Shown: positions 43,909 through 53,889 of the stretch, in pieces | Numbering within the stretch: the stretch's first letter is position 1 | Layout of the letters: each line of letters starts with the position of its first letter | Source of the DNA: Bacillota bacterium | GTDB lineage: Bacteria; Bacillota; Clostridia; Peptostreptococcales; Anaerovoracaceae | NCBI GenBank assembly: GCA_029008005.1 | Contig: JAQXIX010000005.1 | Span: 1-63,643, forward strand | Direction: 5' to 3' | Length of the DNA: 63,643 bases | Notes under the pieces: model-generated | What the model saw: only the letters and a program-made list of their open reading frames with translations | The model's database searches: none | What the model was told of the DNA's origin: nothing | Made by a program: the position numbers and the translations under genes

Positions 43909-46900
43909 CTACATAAACTGGAATATGCTCATCTGTGCTGTTTCCGGCATTCCTTCAAGAACGCCGTGCTTTCTCAGTTCCTCTATTGCCGACTTGTTGA
44001 CTTTTCCCCTTTCGCTTATTTCCTCTACAGTATCGAAAGGTCTTTCGTCATATGCCTTTGCAAAAGACTTTGCCGCTCCTTCTCCCATACCCGGAATTGC
44101 TACAAAGGGCAGTACCACCTTGCCCTCATGTGTTCTGAATTTCGTCGCATCTGATACACCGAGTCTGGCCGGTTCAAATGAATAGCCTCTCGCATACATT
44201 TCGTATGCCACTTCCAGAACGAGAACATCTCCCTGCTCCTTGGCAGTGGCATTGTTACCCATGTTTCTGATTTCTTCTATTCTGTTGAGACACGCTTCTC
44301 CGCCCCTCAATATCACTTCCGCATCAAAGTTCGCAACGGTACTCGTGAAGTAGGTAGCGTAGAACTCTGCAGGATAATATACTTTATACCATGCCATTCT
44401 GAAGGACATCATCACGTATGCCACTGCATGGGCACGAGGGAACATGTACTGAATCTTAATACACGAGTCTATGTACCAGTCAGGTACATCATGTTCCTTC
44501 ATGACTTTAAGCTGTTCTTCTTTAAGCGGCCGGTTCTTTCGCACGTCTTCCATTATCTTAAAAGACATTTCGTTATCTATTCCCTTGAGTATAAGGTAGT
44601 TCATTATGTCGTCTCGCGTTGATATTACCTCTCTCATTGTTGCAACGCCGTCTCTTATGTAGTCCTGTGCGTTGTTCAGCCAGACGTCCGTGCCGTGTGA
44701 GAAGCCTGAAATACGAACGAGATCTGCGAATCTTTCAGGATGAATATCGTCAAGCATACCGCGAACGAAGCTCGTTCCGAATTCGGGAATAGCATAGGAC
44801 CCGTGCACAAATTTATAGTCTGGATCTTTAATATCGAGGGCCTCCGTTCCGTTGAATATGGAGAGAACCTTTCTGTCTGTCAAGTCTGCCTTCATAGGAT
44901 CCACGCCTGTCATTTCCTGAAGCTGTCTTATCATTGAAGGTATATTATGTCCCAGAATATCAAGCTTCAGCAGATTCTGGTCGATATCATGATATTCGTA
45001 ATGTGTTGTGACAACATCTGAATTGACATCATTTGCCGGTCGCTGAACTGGGCAGAATTCATAGATTTCGTGACCCTCCGGCACAATTATTATTCCTCCC
45101 GGATGCTGTCCCGTCGTTCTCTTAACACCAGTACATCCCTGTGTAAGTCTGTCTGCTTCGAATTTATTTACAGGCCTGTTAAACTCATCGGCAAATTTCA
45201 TAACATAACCGTAAGCGGTTTTATCGGCCACTGTACCTATAGTACCGGCCTTGTAGACATTTTCTTCACCGAATATTTCTCCTACATAACGATGGGCGAT
45301 AGCCTGATATTCTCCTGCGAAATTAAGGTCGATATCAGGTTCTTTGTTCCCCGAAAATCCCAGGAATGTTGCGAAAGGAATAGTAAATCCGTCGCGGTTC
45401 ATCATTGTCCCGCACTCGGGGCATTCCTTTTCGGGCATATCTATTCCGCAGTCATAAAGGTTCATATCTCCCCATTCGAGATGTTTGCAGTTTGGACATA
45501 TGTAATGAGGTTCCAGAGGGTTAACTTCTGTTATTCCCGCCATGGTCGCCGCAAAAGACGATCCTACGGATCCTCTTGAACCTACAAGATATCCGGCTTT
45601 CATTGATTCGTTTACAAGCATCTGTGCAGACACGTACATTACTGCATACCCGTTGCTTATTATAGAGTTCAGTTCTGTTTCCAGTCTGTCTCTTATCCGT
45701 TCGGGAAGAGGATCTCCGTATATTTCACATGCTTTGTCCATACATGTCTTTCGCAGAGTTTCTTCTGCATGAGGTATTTTCGGCGGATATTTATCCTTTG
45801 GCACAGGGCGTATTTCACCGTCTATCATATCGGCAATTTTATTTGTATTTTCAACAACAACTCTGTATGCTGTCTCTTCGCCGAGATAACTGAACTCCTC
45901 AAGCATTTCATCTGTTGTTCTCATGAAGAGTCCCTGTCCGTTTTCTGCATCCTTGTAGCCCATTCCGGCCATCAGTATGTTTCTGTATATTGCATCTCCC
46001 GCATCTCCGTAATGGGCATCTGTTGTTGCCACTACCGGTTTACCTTTTTCTATACCCAGTTCCACAATCCGCCGGTTAAAATCCATAAGCTCTTCATTGC
46101 TTTTAACCATGCCTTTTTCTATCATGAATCTGTTGTTTATCAGAGGCTGGATTTCGAAATAATCGTAAAAATCACTGATTCTGCTGATTTCTTCCTCCGA
46201 AGCACCTGAATAAACTGCTCTGTAAAGTTCTCCTGCCTCACATGCCGATCCGATAATGATTCCTTCTCTGTTATCGGCTATTACCGATTTAGGTAATCTC
46301 GGTCTCTTGTAAAAATAATTCAGATGGGAATATGAAACAAGTTTATATATGTTCTTCAAACCCTCCTGTGTTGCAGCCAGGAGAATAATGTGGTTTGTCG
46401 GTTTTCTCTTATAATCAATGGATCCGTCCGGATTATGACAGTCACTGTCATCAAACACGTAACCTTCCATACCGTATATTACTTTTATCTCTTTGCCGCT
46501 GCCTCTGAGCTTGTCGGCCGTGCGGGCTGCTTCAGGGAAACTCTGAACGACGCCGTGGTCTGTAACGGCAACTGCAGGCTGCCCCCAGGATGCGGCTCTT
46601 TTCACAAGATCTGCCACATCATTTAATCCGTCCATTGCGCTCATTTTAGTATGGGCGTGAAGCTCAACACGTTTGTTTTCACATGTATCACGGCGCTGCA
46701 CCAGTTCTCTTTTTTCTATTGTATCAGCCATCACCGTAACACAGTTGTCAAACCTGTCCCACTGGGACATACCTTTTATTACGACACCTGTTCCCGAAGG
46801 GAGGTGTTCCTTTATATCTTCCCATTTCTCGTCAGGTACAAAGGCTTTAACACATATACTTGTCGATTTGTCGGTAACAAATATGCTCACAAGCTTCGTG

Positions 46901-47382
46901 CCCTCTCTCACTGTTCGGCTTTCGCTTTTGAAAACCTCACCTGCTATTACAACTTTACCGCTCTCGGAAGTCACCTCTCCTATCGGTGTTTCACGATCGG
47001 TTATGCTTCCGCTGCCCATAATGATATTGCCTTTTACAGGCGTATACTTGTCTTTTCTGCGTCTGTCCTGACCTCTGTATGGTTTTTCCTGCGGCTTCTC
47101 TGCATTTTTCTCCTCAGCATGTCTGAGGGGTATTTCTCTTTCCGAACCGTCAATATATCCAATGCTAAGCTCCAGATCCCTTATACCCTTTACTTTCTTT
47201 TTAAGCTCACTTCCGAATTTATCAATAGTTGCCGCAGACAAAACAAAATTCAGCACCAGTTCCAGAGTAAATCTGAAACTGTTGCTGTCTATTTTGGCCG
47301 TTTTGATTTCTATCTTAAGATCTTCTTCATTAAAATTGTCATTCTTTGAAAAGTCAATTACACTCTTCAGAAGCTCTTCCAT
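43909..47382 (-). CDS. polC: DNA polymerase III alpha subunit, PolC type without exonuclease domain
   Basis: Replicative DNA polymerase of 1157 residues; usual PolC is about 1430. A reduced N-terminal domain (1-110) precedes an OB domain (about 118-225) and a PHP domain (from 232), followed by the polymerase core with the zinc-binding CPNCKH/CPECG pair and the acidic PDIDLNF motif, then a helix-hairpin-helix tail. In normal PolC a DEDD 3'-5' exonuclease is inserted within PHP. Here GMEG (304-307) is followed after 22 residues by NHIILLA (330-336), so the insert is gone and no DVETTG-type motif exists. The PHP metal ligands (HAH 242-244, D251, TDH 274-276, E306, H331, C in GSACEAGE, DAH) look complete. 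It starts one base into the ispG stop. Confidence 0.95.
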   Translation of the reverse strand: MEELLKSVIDFSKNDNFNEEDLKIEIKTAKIDSNSFRFTLELVLNFVLSAATIDKFGSELKKKVKGIRDLELSIGYIDGSEREIPLRHAEEKNAEKPQEKPYRGQDRRRKDKYTPVKGNIIMGSGSITDRETPIGEVTSESGKVVIAGEVFKSESRTVREGTKLVSIFVTDKSTSICVKAFVPDEKWEDIKEHLPSGTGVVIKGMSQWDRFDNCVTVMADTIEKRELVQRRDTCENKRVELHAHTKMSAMDGLNDVADLVKRAASWGQPAVAVTDHGVVQSFPEAARTADKLRGSGKEIKVIYGMEGYVFDDSDCHNPDGSIDYKRKPTNHIILLAATQEGLKNIYKLVSYSHLNYFYKRPRLPKSVIADNREGIIIGSACEAGELYRAVYSGASEEEISRISDFYDYFEIQPLINNRFMIEKGMVKSNEELMDFNRRIVELGIEKGKPVVATTDAHYGDAGDAIYRNILMAGMGYKDAENGQGLFMRTTDEMLEEFSYLGEETAYRVVVENTNKIADMIDGEIRPVPKDKYPPKIPHAEETLRKTCMDKACEIYGDPLPERIRDRLETELNSIISNGYAVMYVSAQMLVNESMKAGYLVGSRGSVGSSFAATMAGITEVNPLEPHYICPNCKHLEWGDMNLYDCGIDMPEKECPECGTMMNRDGFTIPFATFLGFSGNKEPDIDLNFAGEYQAIAHRYVGEIFGEENVYKAGTIGTVADKTAYGYVMKFADEFNRPVNKFEADRLTQGCTGVKRTTGQHPGGIIIVPEGHEIYEFCPVQRPANDVNSDVVTTHYEYHDIDQNLLKLDILGHNIPSMIRQLQEMTGVDPMKADLTDRKVLSIFNGTEALDIKDPDYKFVHGSYAIPEFGTSFVRGMLDDIHPERFADLVRISGFSHGTDVWLNNAQDYIRDGVATMREVISTRDDIMNYLILKGIDNEMSFKIMEDVRKNRPLKEEQLKVMKEHDVPDWYIDSCIKIQYMFPRAHAVAYVMMSFRMAWYKVYYPAEFYATYFTSTVANFDAEVILRGGEACLNRIEEIRNMGNNATAKEQGDVLVLEVAYEMYARGYSFEPARLGVSDATKFRTHEGKVVLPFVAIPGMGEGAAKSFAKAYDERPFDTVEEISERGKVNKSAIEELRKHGVLEGMPETAQMSIFQFM

Positions 47383-48446
47383 TATTTACTGTACTCCTCC
47401 GCTATTCTGACAAGTTCTCTCACTATATCCGACTCAGGAACTTTCCTGACCGTTTTTCCTTTTGAAAACAGAAGGCCCTCTCCTTTACCGCAGGCAACTC
47501 CCAGGTCTGCTCCCGCAGCTTCTCCCGGTCCGTTGACTGCACAGCCCATTACTGCGATTTTCAAACCTTTTCCGGAAATTTTTCCTTCTGCAAAAGCCTT
47601 TGCAAGCTCCTGTTCCACCATTGACGCTATTTTTTCTAAATCAACTTCCGTTCTCCCGCATGTAGGGCACGAAACAATTTCAAAGGCACTTTCTCTCAGT
47701 CCCGTTGCCTCAAGAAGCTTACGGGCAAAAACAACTTCTTCAACGGGATCTGCCGTCAGCGAAATCCTCATAGTGTTGCCTATTCCCTCAAGAAGCAGTG
47801 CTCCAAGTCCAGCCGCGGACTTTATCTTACCCATTTCAGGTGTTCCTGCCTCGGTAACACCGATATGAAGCGGATAGTCGCACTTGCCGTTCACTATTCT
47901 GTAGGCATCGCAGTTCATCTTGACATTAGATGACTTCAGAGAAATGACAATGTTATCAAAATCATGTTTCTCAAGGAGAGCAACATTCCTTAATGCGCTC
48001 TCCGCAAGTCCTTCCGCCGTAACTCCGCCGTATCCGGCAAGTATGTCCTTTTCCAGAGAACCGGAATTGACTCCGACTCTGATGGGAATTCCCAGACTCT
48101 TCGCCTTCTCGGCAACTTTCCCTATCTTCTCTTCTCCTCCGATATTACCGGGATTTATCCTGATTTTATCAGCACCGGCGTCCATAGCTGCCAGAGCCAG
48201 TCTGTAATCAAAATGAATGTCTGCTACAAGAGGAATCTGCGCCTTCGCCTTAATTTCCTTAAAAGCCTTTGCTGCCTCCATTGAAGGCACCGTAAGTCTG
48301 GCTATCTCACAGCCGGCCTCTTCAAGACGCTTTATCTGCTCTATACTTTTTCTTACGTCTTCGGTTTTCGTGTTGCACATTGACTGTATTGAAACAGGTG
48401 CATCTCCACCTATAATTACATTTCCCGCTCTTACTGTTTTTTTCAT
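47382..48446 (-). CDS. ispG: 4-hydroxy-3-methylbut-2-enyl-diphosphate synthase
   Basis: Iron-sulfur enzyme of the MEP isoprenoid pathway, 354 residues, that converts MEcPP to HMBPP. An N-terminal TIM barrel (IGGDAPVSIQSMCNTKT and VADIHFDYRLA) precedes the C-terminal cluster domain with CPTCGR and GCAVNGPGEA, supplying the three Cys ligands. AGAAGG precedes the ATG. It lies with dxr, cdsA, uppS and rseP, a lipid-precursor block that supports undecaprenyl supply. Confidence 0.97.
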   Translation of the reverse strand: MKKTVRAGNVIIGGDAPVSIQSMCNTKTEDVRKSIEQIKRLEEAGCEIARLTVPSMEAAKAFKEIKAKAQIPLVADIHFDYRLALAAMDAGADKIRINPGNIGGEEKIGKVAEKAKSLGIPIRVGVNSGSLEKDILAGYGGVTAEGLAESALRNVALLEKHDFDNIVISLKSSNVKMNCDAYRIVNGKCDYPLHIGVTEAGTPEMGKIKSAAGLGALLLEGIGNTMRISLTADPVEEVVFARKLLEATGLRESAFEIVSCPTCGRTEVDLEKIASMVEQELAKAFAEGKISGKGLKIAVMGCAVNGPGEAAGADLGVACGKGEGLLFSKGKTVRKVPESDIVRELVRIAEEYSK

Positions 48447-48458
48447 TTTAATTACCTT

Positions 48459-49460
48459 CTAAAGAATAAACCTGAAAACATCGTTAAACGTAACATATAC
48501 CATCAGAAGCATGAGAAGGCATATTCCTATGAAATGCACTTTCCCTTCGATTTCATCAGATACTCTTTTCCCTGTAATTCTGCGTATTCCCAGAAACAGA
48601 AGCCGTCCGCCGTCCAGAGCCGGGAAGGGGAGCATGTTAAATATAGCCAGATTGAGACTCAGGAGAGCCGCCAGATACACTACATTTATTATTCCCGATT
48701 TAGCCGCTTCATTTGTGACATATACAATACCCACCGGGCCGCTGAGTTCTTTAACGGACACATCGCCCGTAAAAATCTGTTTTATTGTTTTAAACATGAG
48801 TCCCGTCAGCGTTCCGGTATTCTTTATTCCCTGCGATACTGCCGTGCCGGGGCTTCTTATTGATTTCGAAGTTATTCCGATCATATTTCTTCCGGATTCT
48901 TTGTCGAATTCCAGTGCAGTCTCACAGTCTGTTCTCTGTCCGTTTCGTTCAACTGTAACCGTTGCTTTATCGCTTTTGCTGTATCCTATTGTTTCAATTA
49001 TCTCTTTCCACTCAGTCACTTCTTTTCCGTCTACGGCTACGATTGTATCACCGGATCTGATTCCTGCCTTTGCTGCAGGCGAACCGGCATCAACCTTGTC
49101 AATTACGGTAGTGGCCGTTCCTGCATAAAAGGCAATAACAATCAGGAGAACGACGCATGTTACAAAGTTCATGAAGGAACCGGCTGCGAGAACACATGCT
49201 TTCTGCCAAGAAGGCTTATTGTTAAAGGCTCTTGGATCATCGGAATCCTCGTCCTCGCCTTCCATCGCACAGTATCCGCCTATGGGAAAAACTCTCAGAG
49301 AGTACAGTGTTTCACCCTTCTGTTTCTTAAATAATGCAGGTCCCATTCCCACTGAAAACTCATTAACCTTGACACCGCAAAACTTCGCCACAGCGAAATG
49401 CCCCAGTTCGTGGACGAATATAAGAAAACAAAATATCAGTATTGCGTAAATAATCGTCAT
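48459..49460 (-). CDS. rseP: Site-2 intramembrane metalloprotease RseP
   Basis: 333 residues with about four helices. The zinc motif HELGH is in the first helix (about 18-22), one PDZ domain (about 112-190, SPAAKAGIRSGDTIVAVDG) faces the outer side, and the second active-site motif is in NMLPFPALDGGRL (about 275-287). Relatives (RasP, RseP) cleave anti-sigma factors and remnant signal peptides. It starts directly after the dxr stop, and the dxr-rseP-ispG order is common in Clostridia. Confidence 0.93.
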   Translation of the reverse strand: MTIIYAILIFCFLIFVHELGHFAVAKFCGVKVNEFSVGMGPALFKKQKGETLYSLRVFPIGGYCAMEGEDEDSDDPRAFNNKPSWQKACVLAAGSFMNFVTCVVLLIVIAFYAGTATTVIDKVDAGSPAAKAGIRSGDTIVAVDGKEVTEWKEIIETIGYSKSDKATVTVERNGQRTDCETALEFDKESGRNMIGITSKSIRSPGTAVSQGIKNTGTLTGLMFKTIKQIFTGDVSVKELSGPVGIVYVTNEAAKSGIINVVYLAALLSLNLAIFNMLPFPALDGGRLLFLGIRRITGKRVSDEIEGKVHFIGICLLMLLMVYVTFNDVFRFIL

Positions 49461-50648
49461 TTAGTTTCTCTGCTCCATTAACTTTCTCGTATAATCTCTA
49501 ACTTTCATATCTTCCTCCAGAACCCCCTCCAGAGTAAGGTCGTATACAGGCTCGTACCTTTCCATCATGATTTCCAGAATATCCTGTATATCGACAAAAC
49601 CTATTCTTTCTCTCAAAAATCCTTCAACCAGCACTTCGTTGGCTCCGTTCAGTGCCGCAGGCATGCTGCCGCCTCTCTTCGCTGCTTCATAAGCAAAAGC
49701 TACTGTCTTAAAAACATTCCGGTCAATCGGCATGAAACTGAGTCCTTCACTGAAGCTGAACAGGTCGAGAGATTCCACCGGGTTTTCTCCTTCTGTAAGC
49801 GGCAGCCTGTCAGGATATGAAAATGCATACCCTATAGGAACTCTCATATCCGGATTTCCCATCTGTCCTATTATCGAGCCGTCTTCATATTCCACTGCAG
49901 AATGCAGAACGCTCTGCGGATGAACTACAGCCTGAATTTTTTCGACAGGCACATCAAAAAGCCACATCGCTTCAATGATTTCCAGGCCTTTGTTCATCAT
50001 TGATGCTGAATCTATTGTGATTTTTTGCCCCATTGTCCAGTTTGGGTGTTTCAGAGCCTGGGCAAGAGTAACTTCCTCCAGCTGTTTTCTTGTATATCCT
50101 CTGAAAGGTCCACCCGACGCAGTAAGGATTATTCTTTTCACTTTATTGTGTTCATTGCCCTGAAGTGCCTGAAATATTGCACTGTGTTCGCTGTCTACCG
50201 GAAGCATTTTAATCTTATTGGCTTTTACTGCATCCATAACCAGGCTGCCCCCCGCTACAAGAGTCTCCTTGTTTGCGAAGGCAATATCCTTACAGGCTTC
50301 CGCCGCAGCCATTGTCGGCTCCAGTCCTCTCATTCCCATAAGCGAATTGAGAACCATATCGGCTGTTTCCATTGATGCAATTTCTTTCAGCCCGTCTCTT
50401 CCCACAAGAATCTCCGGCATATAATCCGAAGATTTCATTATATGTTCAAAAGCCTTTGCACCTTCTTCGGTTTCTATACATACAGCTTCCGGTCTGAACT
50501 GGCGAGTCTGCTCCGCCAACAGTTCAATGCTTCTGCTGCAGCTTAAAGCGGCGACACTGAATCTGTCTCTGTTTTTTGAAATTACATCGAGAGCCTGAGT
50601 CCCTATGGAACCTGTACTCCCCAGAATTGATATTTTTTTCGTTGTCAT
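49461..50648 (-). CDS. dxr: 1-deoxy-D-xylulose 5-phosphate reductoisomerase
   Basis: NADPH-dependent enzyme, 395 residues, that makes MEP, the first committed step of the pathway. The NADPH-binding motif is ILGSTGSIGTQALDV near the N-terminus, metal and substrate binding lies in LPVDSEHSAIFQ and ASGGPFRG, and a C-terminal helical domain follows. It sits between cdsA and rseP. Confidence 0.97.
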   Translation of the reverse strand: MTTKKISILGSTGSIGTQALDVISKNRDRFSVAALSCSRSIELLAEQTRQFRPEAVCIETEEGAKAFEHIMKSSDYMPEILVGRDGLKEIASMETADMVLNSLMGMRGLEPTMAAAEACKDIAFANKETLVAGGSLVMDAVKANKIKMLPVDSEHSAIFQALQGNEHNKVKRIILTASGGPFRGYTRKQLEEVTLAQALKHPNWTMGQKITIDSASMMNKGLEIIEAMWLFDVPVEKIQAVVHPQSVLHSAVEYEDGSIIGQMGNPDMRVPIGYAFSYPDRLPLTEGENPVESLDLFSFSEGLSFMPIDRNVFKTVAFAYEAAKRGGSMPAALNGANEVLVEGFLRERIGFVDIQDILEIMMERYEPVYDLTLEGVLEEDMKVRDYTRKLMEQRN

Positions 50649-50662
50649 TCTTTCATTTGCCC

Positions 50663-51460
50663 TTACATTAAAATCAGTTCAACGTAATAGTAAACTACCG
50701 GCGCTGTAAACAGCACACTGTCAAATCTGTCCAGTATTCCGCCATGTCCCGGAATAAGGTTGCCGTAATCCTTTATGCCCATTTTTCTCTTGAAAATAGA
50801 TGCTGTCAGGTCACCGAACATAGATATAATGCTTCCGAGAAATCCGATAATCATACAGTGGACCATTATTTCCCCTTCAAAGAAGTATCCGAACAGTCCG
50901 CTTAGTATCATTGCTCCGATAACTCCTCCCGCAGCGCCTTCCCATGTTTTTTTCGGGCTGATTACCGGGCAGAGTTTATGTTTACCCATTGTAACGCCTG
51001 CGAAGTATGCACATATATCTGTCCCGAATGCCGTAATTACCGCAAGCCATACGAGGATGCCGAATTTCTCATTCATTCCCAGCATTCCCATGTGGAAACA
51101 GAAGAAACCCACATAAAAAATCCCCGTCAAAGTCACCATGGCATCGTCCAGTTTTCTCTCGTTTATCTTGAACAGATAAAGCAGGCACGCTATAACTGTT
51201 GCAAACATCCAGAGAGTTATCCATGGACTCGCCTCAATAATGCCTGTACAAAGGGGGATTCCCAGACCGTAAAGGCATATTACGGATCCGACTGCTATAG
51301 GGTATGAAGGTTTGATTTCAAGTTCTCTGAAACCTCTGTAAAACTCATACATTCCCATAAGGCTTATGACAAAGCACCCGGCATATAGAACGTATCCCTT
51401 AAATACCAGTATCACCAGCAGCGGCGCCATTATTAAACCTGATATTATTCTAGTTTTCAT
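50663..51460 (-). CDS. cdsA: Phosphatidate cytidylyltransferase
   Basis: Polytopic membrane enzyme, 265 residues, that makes CDP-diacylglycerol from phosphatidate and CTP. The family signature near the C-terminus is seen in KDYGNLIPGHGGILDRFDS (about 236-254), with the upstream SPKKTWEG motif. The ATG overlaps the uppS stop by one base (TAATG), indicating translational coupling. Confidence 0.95.
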   Translation of the reverse strand: MKTRIISGLIMAPLLVILVFKGYVLYAGCFVISLMGMYEFYRGFRELEIKPSYPIAVGSVICLYGLGIPLCTGIIEASPWITLWMFATVIACLLYLFKINERKLDDAMVTLTGIFYVGFFCFHMGMLGMNEKFGILVWLAVITAFGTDICAYFAGVTMGKHKLCPVISPKKTWEGAAGGVIGAMILSGLFGYFFEGEIMVHCMIIGFLGSIISMFGDLTASIFKRKMGIKDYGNLIPGHGGILDRFDSVLFTAPVVYYYVELILM

Positions 51461-52185
51461 TATCTTCCTCCGAAACGTCTATCTCTGGATTGATATTCAG
51501 CTATGCATCTTTCGTATTCTTCCTCATCGAAATCCGGCCACAGCACATCGCTGATTACTATTTCACTGTATGCGCCCTGCCACAACAGGAAATTCGACAG
51601 TCTTACTTCGCCGCTCGTTCTGATTATCAGTTCCGGATCCGGTGCGTCCGCATACTCAGCTCCTGTCCAAAGATACTTCCCGATTGTTTCCTCTGTAACG
51701 TCTTCGGGATTAATACGACCTTCTGCTGCCATTTTAGCAATTCTTTGTGTACTTCTCGTGATTTCATCTCTTCCGCCGTAGTTGAGGGCTATATTAAACT
51801 GAAGTCCCGTATTTCTTTCTGTGTCCTTTAATGTTTTCTCGAGGGCTTTTCTCGAATCATCGGGTATTGCCGAATAATCTCCCAAAACCTTCACCTTCAC
51901 GTTATTGTCAATAAGCTCACGCAGATCTCTGTTCACAAAGGTGACAAGAAGTTTGAAAATACCGGATACTTCCTCTACAGACCGCTTCCAGTTTTCGGTT
52001 GAGAAAGCATATACGGTCAGGTATTTTATTCCCAGCTTGTCTGAATAATCCACTATCCTTTTCATAGCTTCCATGCCGGCTCTGTGTCCCATAAGTCTCG
52101 GAACGCCCTTGGACTTTGCCCATCTGCCGTTGCCATCCATTATTATCGCCACATGTTTCGGCATTCTATCTCTGTCTGCTTTCAT
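51460..52185 (-). CDS. uppS: Undecaprenyl diphosphate synthase (cis-prenyltransferase)
   Basis: 241 residues. It condenses isopentenyl diphosphate units onto farnesyl diphosphate to give C55 diphosphate, the lipid carrier for peptidoglycan. Motifs are HVAIIMDGNGRWAK (about 11-24), NIALNYGGRDEI (about 144-155) and the C-terminal DPELIIRTSGEVRLSNFLLW (about 189-208). A strong terminator lies between frr and this gene, so uppS probably starts a separate transcript from the downstream side of that hairpin. Confidence 0.97.
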   Translation of the reverse strand: MKADRDRMPKHVAIIMDGNGRWAKSKGVPRLMGHRAGMEAMKRIVDYSDKLGIKYLTVYAFSTENWKRSVEEVSGIFKLLVTFVNRDLRELIDNNVKVKVLGDYSAIPDDSRKALEKTLKDTERNTGLQFNIALNYGGRDEITRSTQRIAKMAAEGRINPEDVTEETIGKYLWTGAEYADAPDPELIIRTSGEVRLSNFLLWQGAYSEIVISDVLWPDFDEEEYERCIAEYQSRDRRFGGR

Positions 52186-52234
52186 CTTTTTATCCTATAT
52201 CTGTAATCGTATTTCTGACTGTATATTTCAAAAA

Positions 52235-52261
52235 GAGCCGTGAGAAGTGCTTCTCCGGCTC
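52235..52261 (-). terminator. Terminator after frr
   Basis: Twelve-base-pair stem with one bulge: GAGCCG and GAGAAG pair with CTTCTC and CGGCTC. The minus strand then reads TTTTTG. It lies 15 bases beyond the frr stop. Confidence 0.85.
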
Positions 52262-52275
52262 ATCTTACCTGGTGG

Positions 52276-52833
52276 TTATACCTCCATTATTTCGGCTTCC
52301 TTTGATGCTACAATTTCATCTATTGTCTTTACCGCGTTATCTGTAGCCTTCTGAATCTCATCAAGTGTAAGTTTAACATCATCTTCTGTGTATTCACCGG
52401 CTTTTTCCATCTTTTTAACTTTATCGTTAGCGTCTCTTCTGAGATTTCTTACAGCTACTTTTGTTTCCTCACCCATTTTCTTAACTGTCTTGGTGAGTTC
52501 TTTTCTTCTTTCTTCTGTAACCTGAGGAATCTGAAGTCTTACAACCTTACCGTCGTTTGCCGGATTAATTCCGATGTTTGCAACGTTGATTGCCTTCTCG
52601 ATTTCAGGAATGCTCTTCGGATCGAATGGTGAAATCAGAAGAGTTCTCGGTTCGGGAACGCTGATATTTGCCAGTGACTTAAGAGGAGTAGGCATTCCGT
52701 AATAGTCAACCATTACTTTGTCAACGAGAGCTGCATTCGCTCTGCCCGCTCTTACTGTTGCCAGGTTTTCCTTCAGCATTGATTCGCTTTTCTGAATTTT
52801 TTCTTCCAGTGCTTCCATCGTGAATTCACTCAT
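52276..52833 (-). CDS. frr: Ribosome recycling factor
   Basis: 185 residues, the standard length. It acts with EF-G to split post-termination ribosomes. Conserved sequence includes the N-terminal TVRAGRANAALVDKV, YYGMPTPLKSLANISVPEPR (given in part), and the C-terminal helix QKATDNAVKTIDEIVASKE. GGAGG precedes the ATG. It follows pyrH by 15 bases, the classic pair. Confidence 0.97.
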   Translation of the reverse strand: MSEFTMEALEEKIQKSESMLKENLATVRAGRANAALVDKVMVDYYGMPTPLKSLANISVPEPRTLLISPFDPKSIPEIEKAINVANIGINPANDGKVVRLQIPQVTEERRKELTKTVKKMGEETKVAVRNLRRDANDKVKKMEKAGEYTEDDVKLTLDEIQKATDNAVKTIDEIVASKEAEIMEV

Positions 52834-52848
52834 CTTTTTTCCCTCCGT

Positions 52849-53553
52849 CTATTTAACAATTGTTCCTATCGGCTGTCCGCATACGGCTTTCATCACATTG
52901 CCCTCTTCCGCCAGTCCGAAAACGTGAATAGCAATTTTATTGTCTCTGCAAAGAGCTGCAGCGGTTGAATCCATAACCTTAAGATTCTTCTCGAGCACCT
53001 CTGAGTGAGTCAGTTCTGTATATTTCACAGCATCCGGATTTGTTGCCGGGTCGTCCGAATAAACTGCATCTATATTCTTCGCGAACAGAATCACCTCTGC
53101 ATTTATTTCGGCTGCTCTCAGTGCAGCTGTCGTATCTGTTGAGAAAAACGGGCTTCCCGTACCTGCTCCGAAAATCACAACTCTTCCCTTTTTAAGATGG
53201 CTGAGCGCCTTTCTCCTGATATACGGCTCCGCAACCTCTCTTATTTCCAGAGCAGTCTGAACTCTCGTTTCTATGCCTTCCGATTCAAAAGCATCCTGAA
53301 GTGCGATAGCATTCATTACCGTTGCCATCATACCGATGTAATCTGCTGTAGCTCTGTCCATTGATTCGCTGCTTCTGCCTCTCCAGAAATTTCCGCCGCC
53401 TACAACTACGGCAACTTCCACTCCCGCATCGACAACCTCTTTAACCTGAACGGCTACCTTGCGTGTCATTTCTTCGTTTATTCCGAAATGTCTGTCCCCG
53501 GCAAGAGCTTCTCCGCTTAGTTTCAACAGAACTCGTTTATATTTTGGTTCCAT
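52849..53553 (-). CDS. pyrH: UMP kinase
   Basis: Amino-acid-kinase-fold UMP kinase, 234 residues, that makes UDP from UMP. Motifs include [13 protein letters not shown] at the N-terminus, [13 protein letters not shown], and [23 protein letters not shown] precedes the ATG at 53553. The tsf and rpsB genes that often sit upstream are absent here; instead an extended -10 promoter lies immediately before it. Confidence 0.97.
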   Translation of the reverse strand: MEPKYKRVLLKLSGEALAGDRHFGINEEMTRKVAVQVKEVVDAGVEVAVVVGGGNFWRGRSSESMDRATADYIGMMATVMNAIALQDAFESEGIETRVQTALEIREVAEPYIRRKALSHLKKGRVVIFGAGTGSPFFSTDTTAALRAAEINAEVILFAKNIDAVYSDDPATNPDAVKYTELTHSEVLEKNLKVMDSTAAALCRDNKIAIHVFGLAEEGNVMKAVCGQPIGTIVK

Positions 53554-53591
53554 AAAAGTCTCCTTAATTATTGTTTACAATTTTCTCGACT

Positions 53592-53620
53592 ATTATACCA
53601 TATATGATGATATTACTAAA
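53592..53620 (-). promoter_or_regulatory. Promoter of pyrH-frr
   Basis: Extended -10 TGG-TATAAT (TATAAT at 53592-53597) on the minus strand with a weak TTTAGT at 53615-53620, 17 bases apart. Confidence 0.65.
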
Positions 53621-53686
53621 GTTTTTATTTCATGACTTTGACTTGTGTATTATAATTGTAGGCAGTAGGAATCGGAGGATAAAAAA

Positions 53687-53872
53687 ATGAATTACGGAAA
53701 AAAACTTCTATATACACTATGCTGTGCTTTCGGAATGGTTATCGGCATAACCGGGCTTGGTTACTACACAGGCTACTTCTCCGGACATTCCCAGATTTCC
53801 GGAGCCGCTCTCGGTATTCTGGGTCTGGTTCTCACGGTGTGGTTTCTTATTAAGCTGATTCAAACGAAATAG
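53687..53872 (+). CDS. Small two-helix membrane protein, unknown function
   Basis: 61 residues with two predicted membrane helices (about 8-28 and 37-57) joined by a short loop containing GYYTGYFSGH. GGAGG lies 8 bases before the ATG, and the gene is followed 18 bases after its stop by a good terminator, so it forms its own transcription unit divergent from pyrH. A TATAAT lies about 40 bases upstream but its -35 is weak. I do not recognise the family. Confidence 0.7.
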   Translation: MNYGKKLLYTLCCAFGMVIGITGLGYYTGYFSGHSQISGAALGILGLVLTVWFLIKLIQTK

Positions 53873-53889
53873 ACCAGCAAATAAATATC

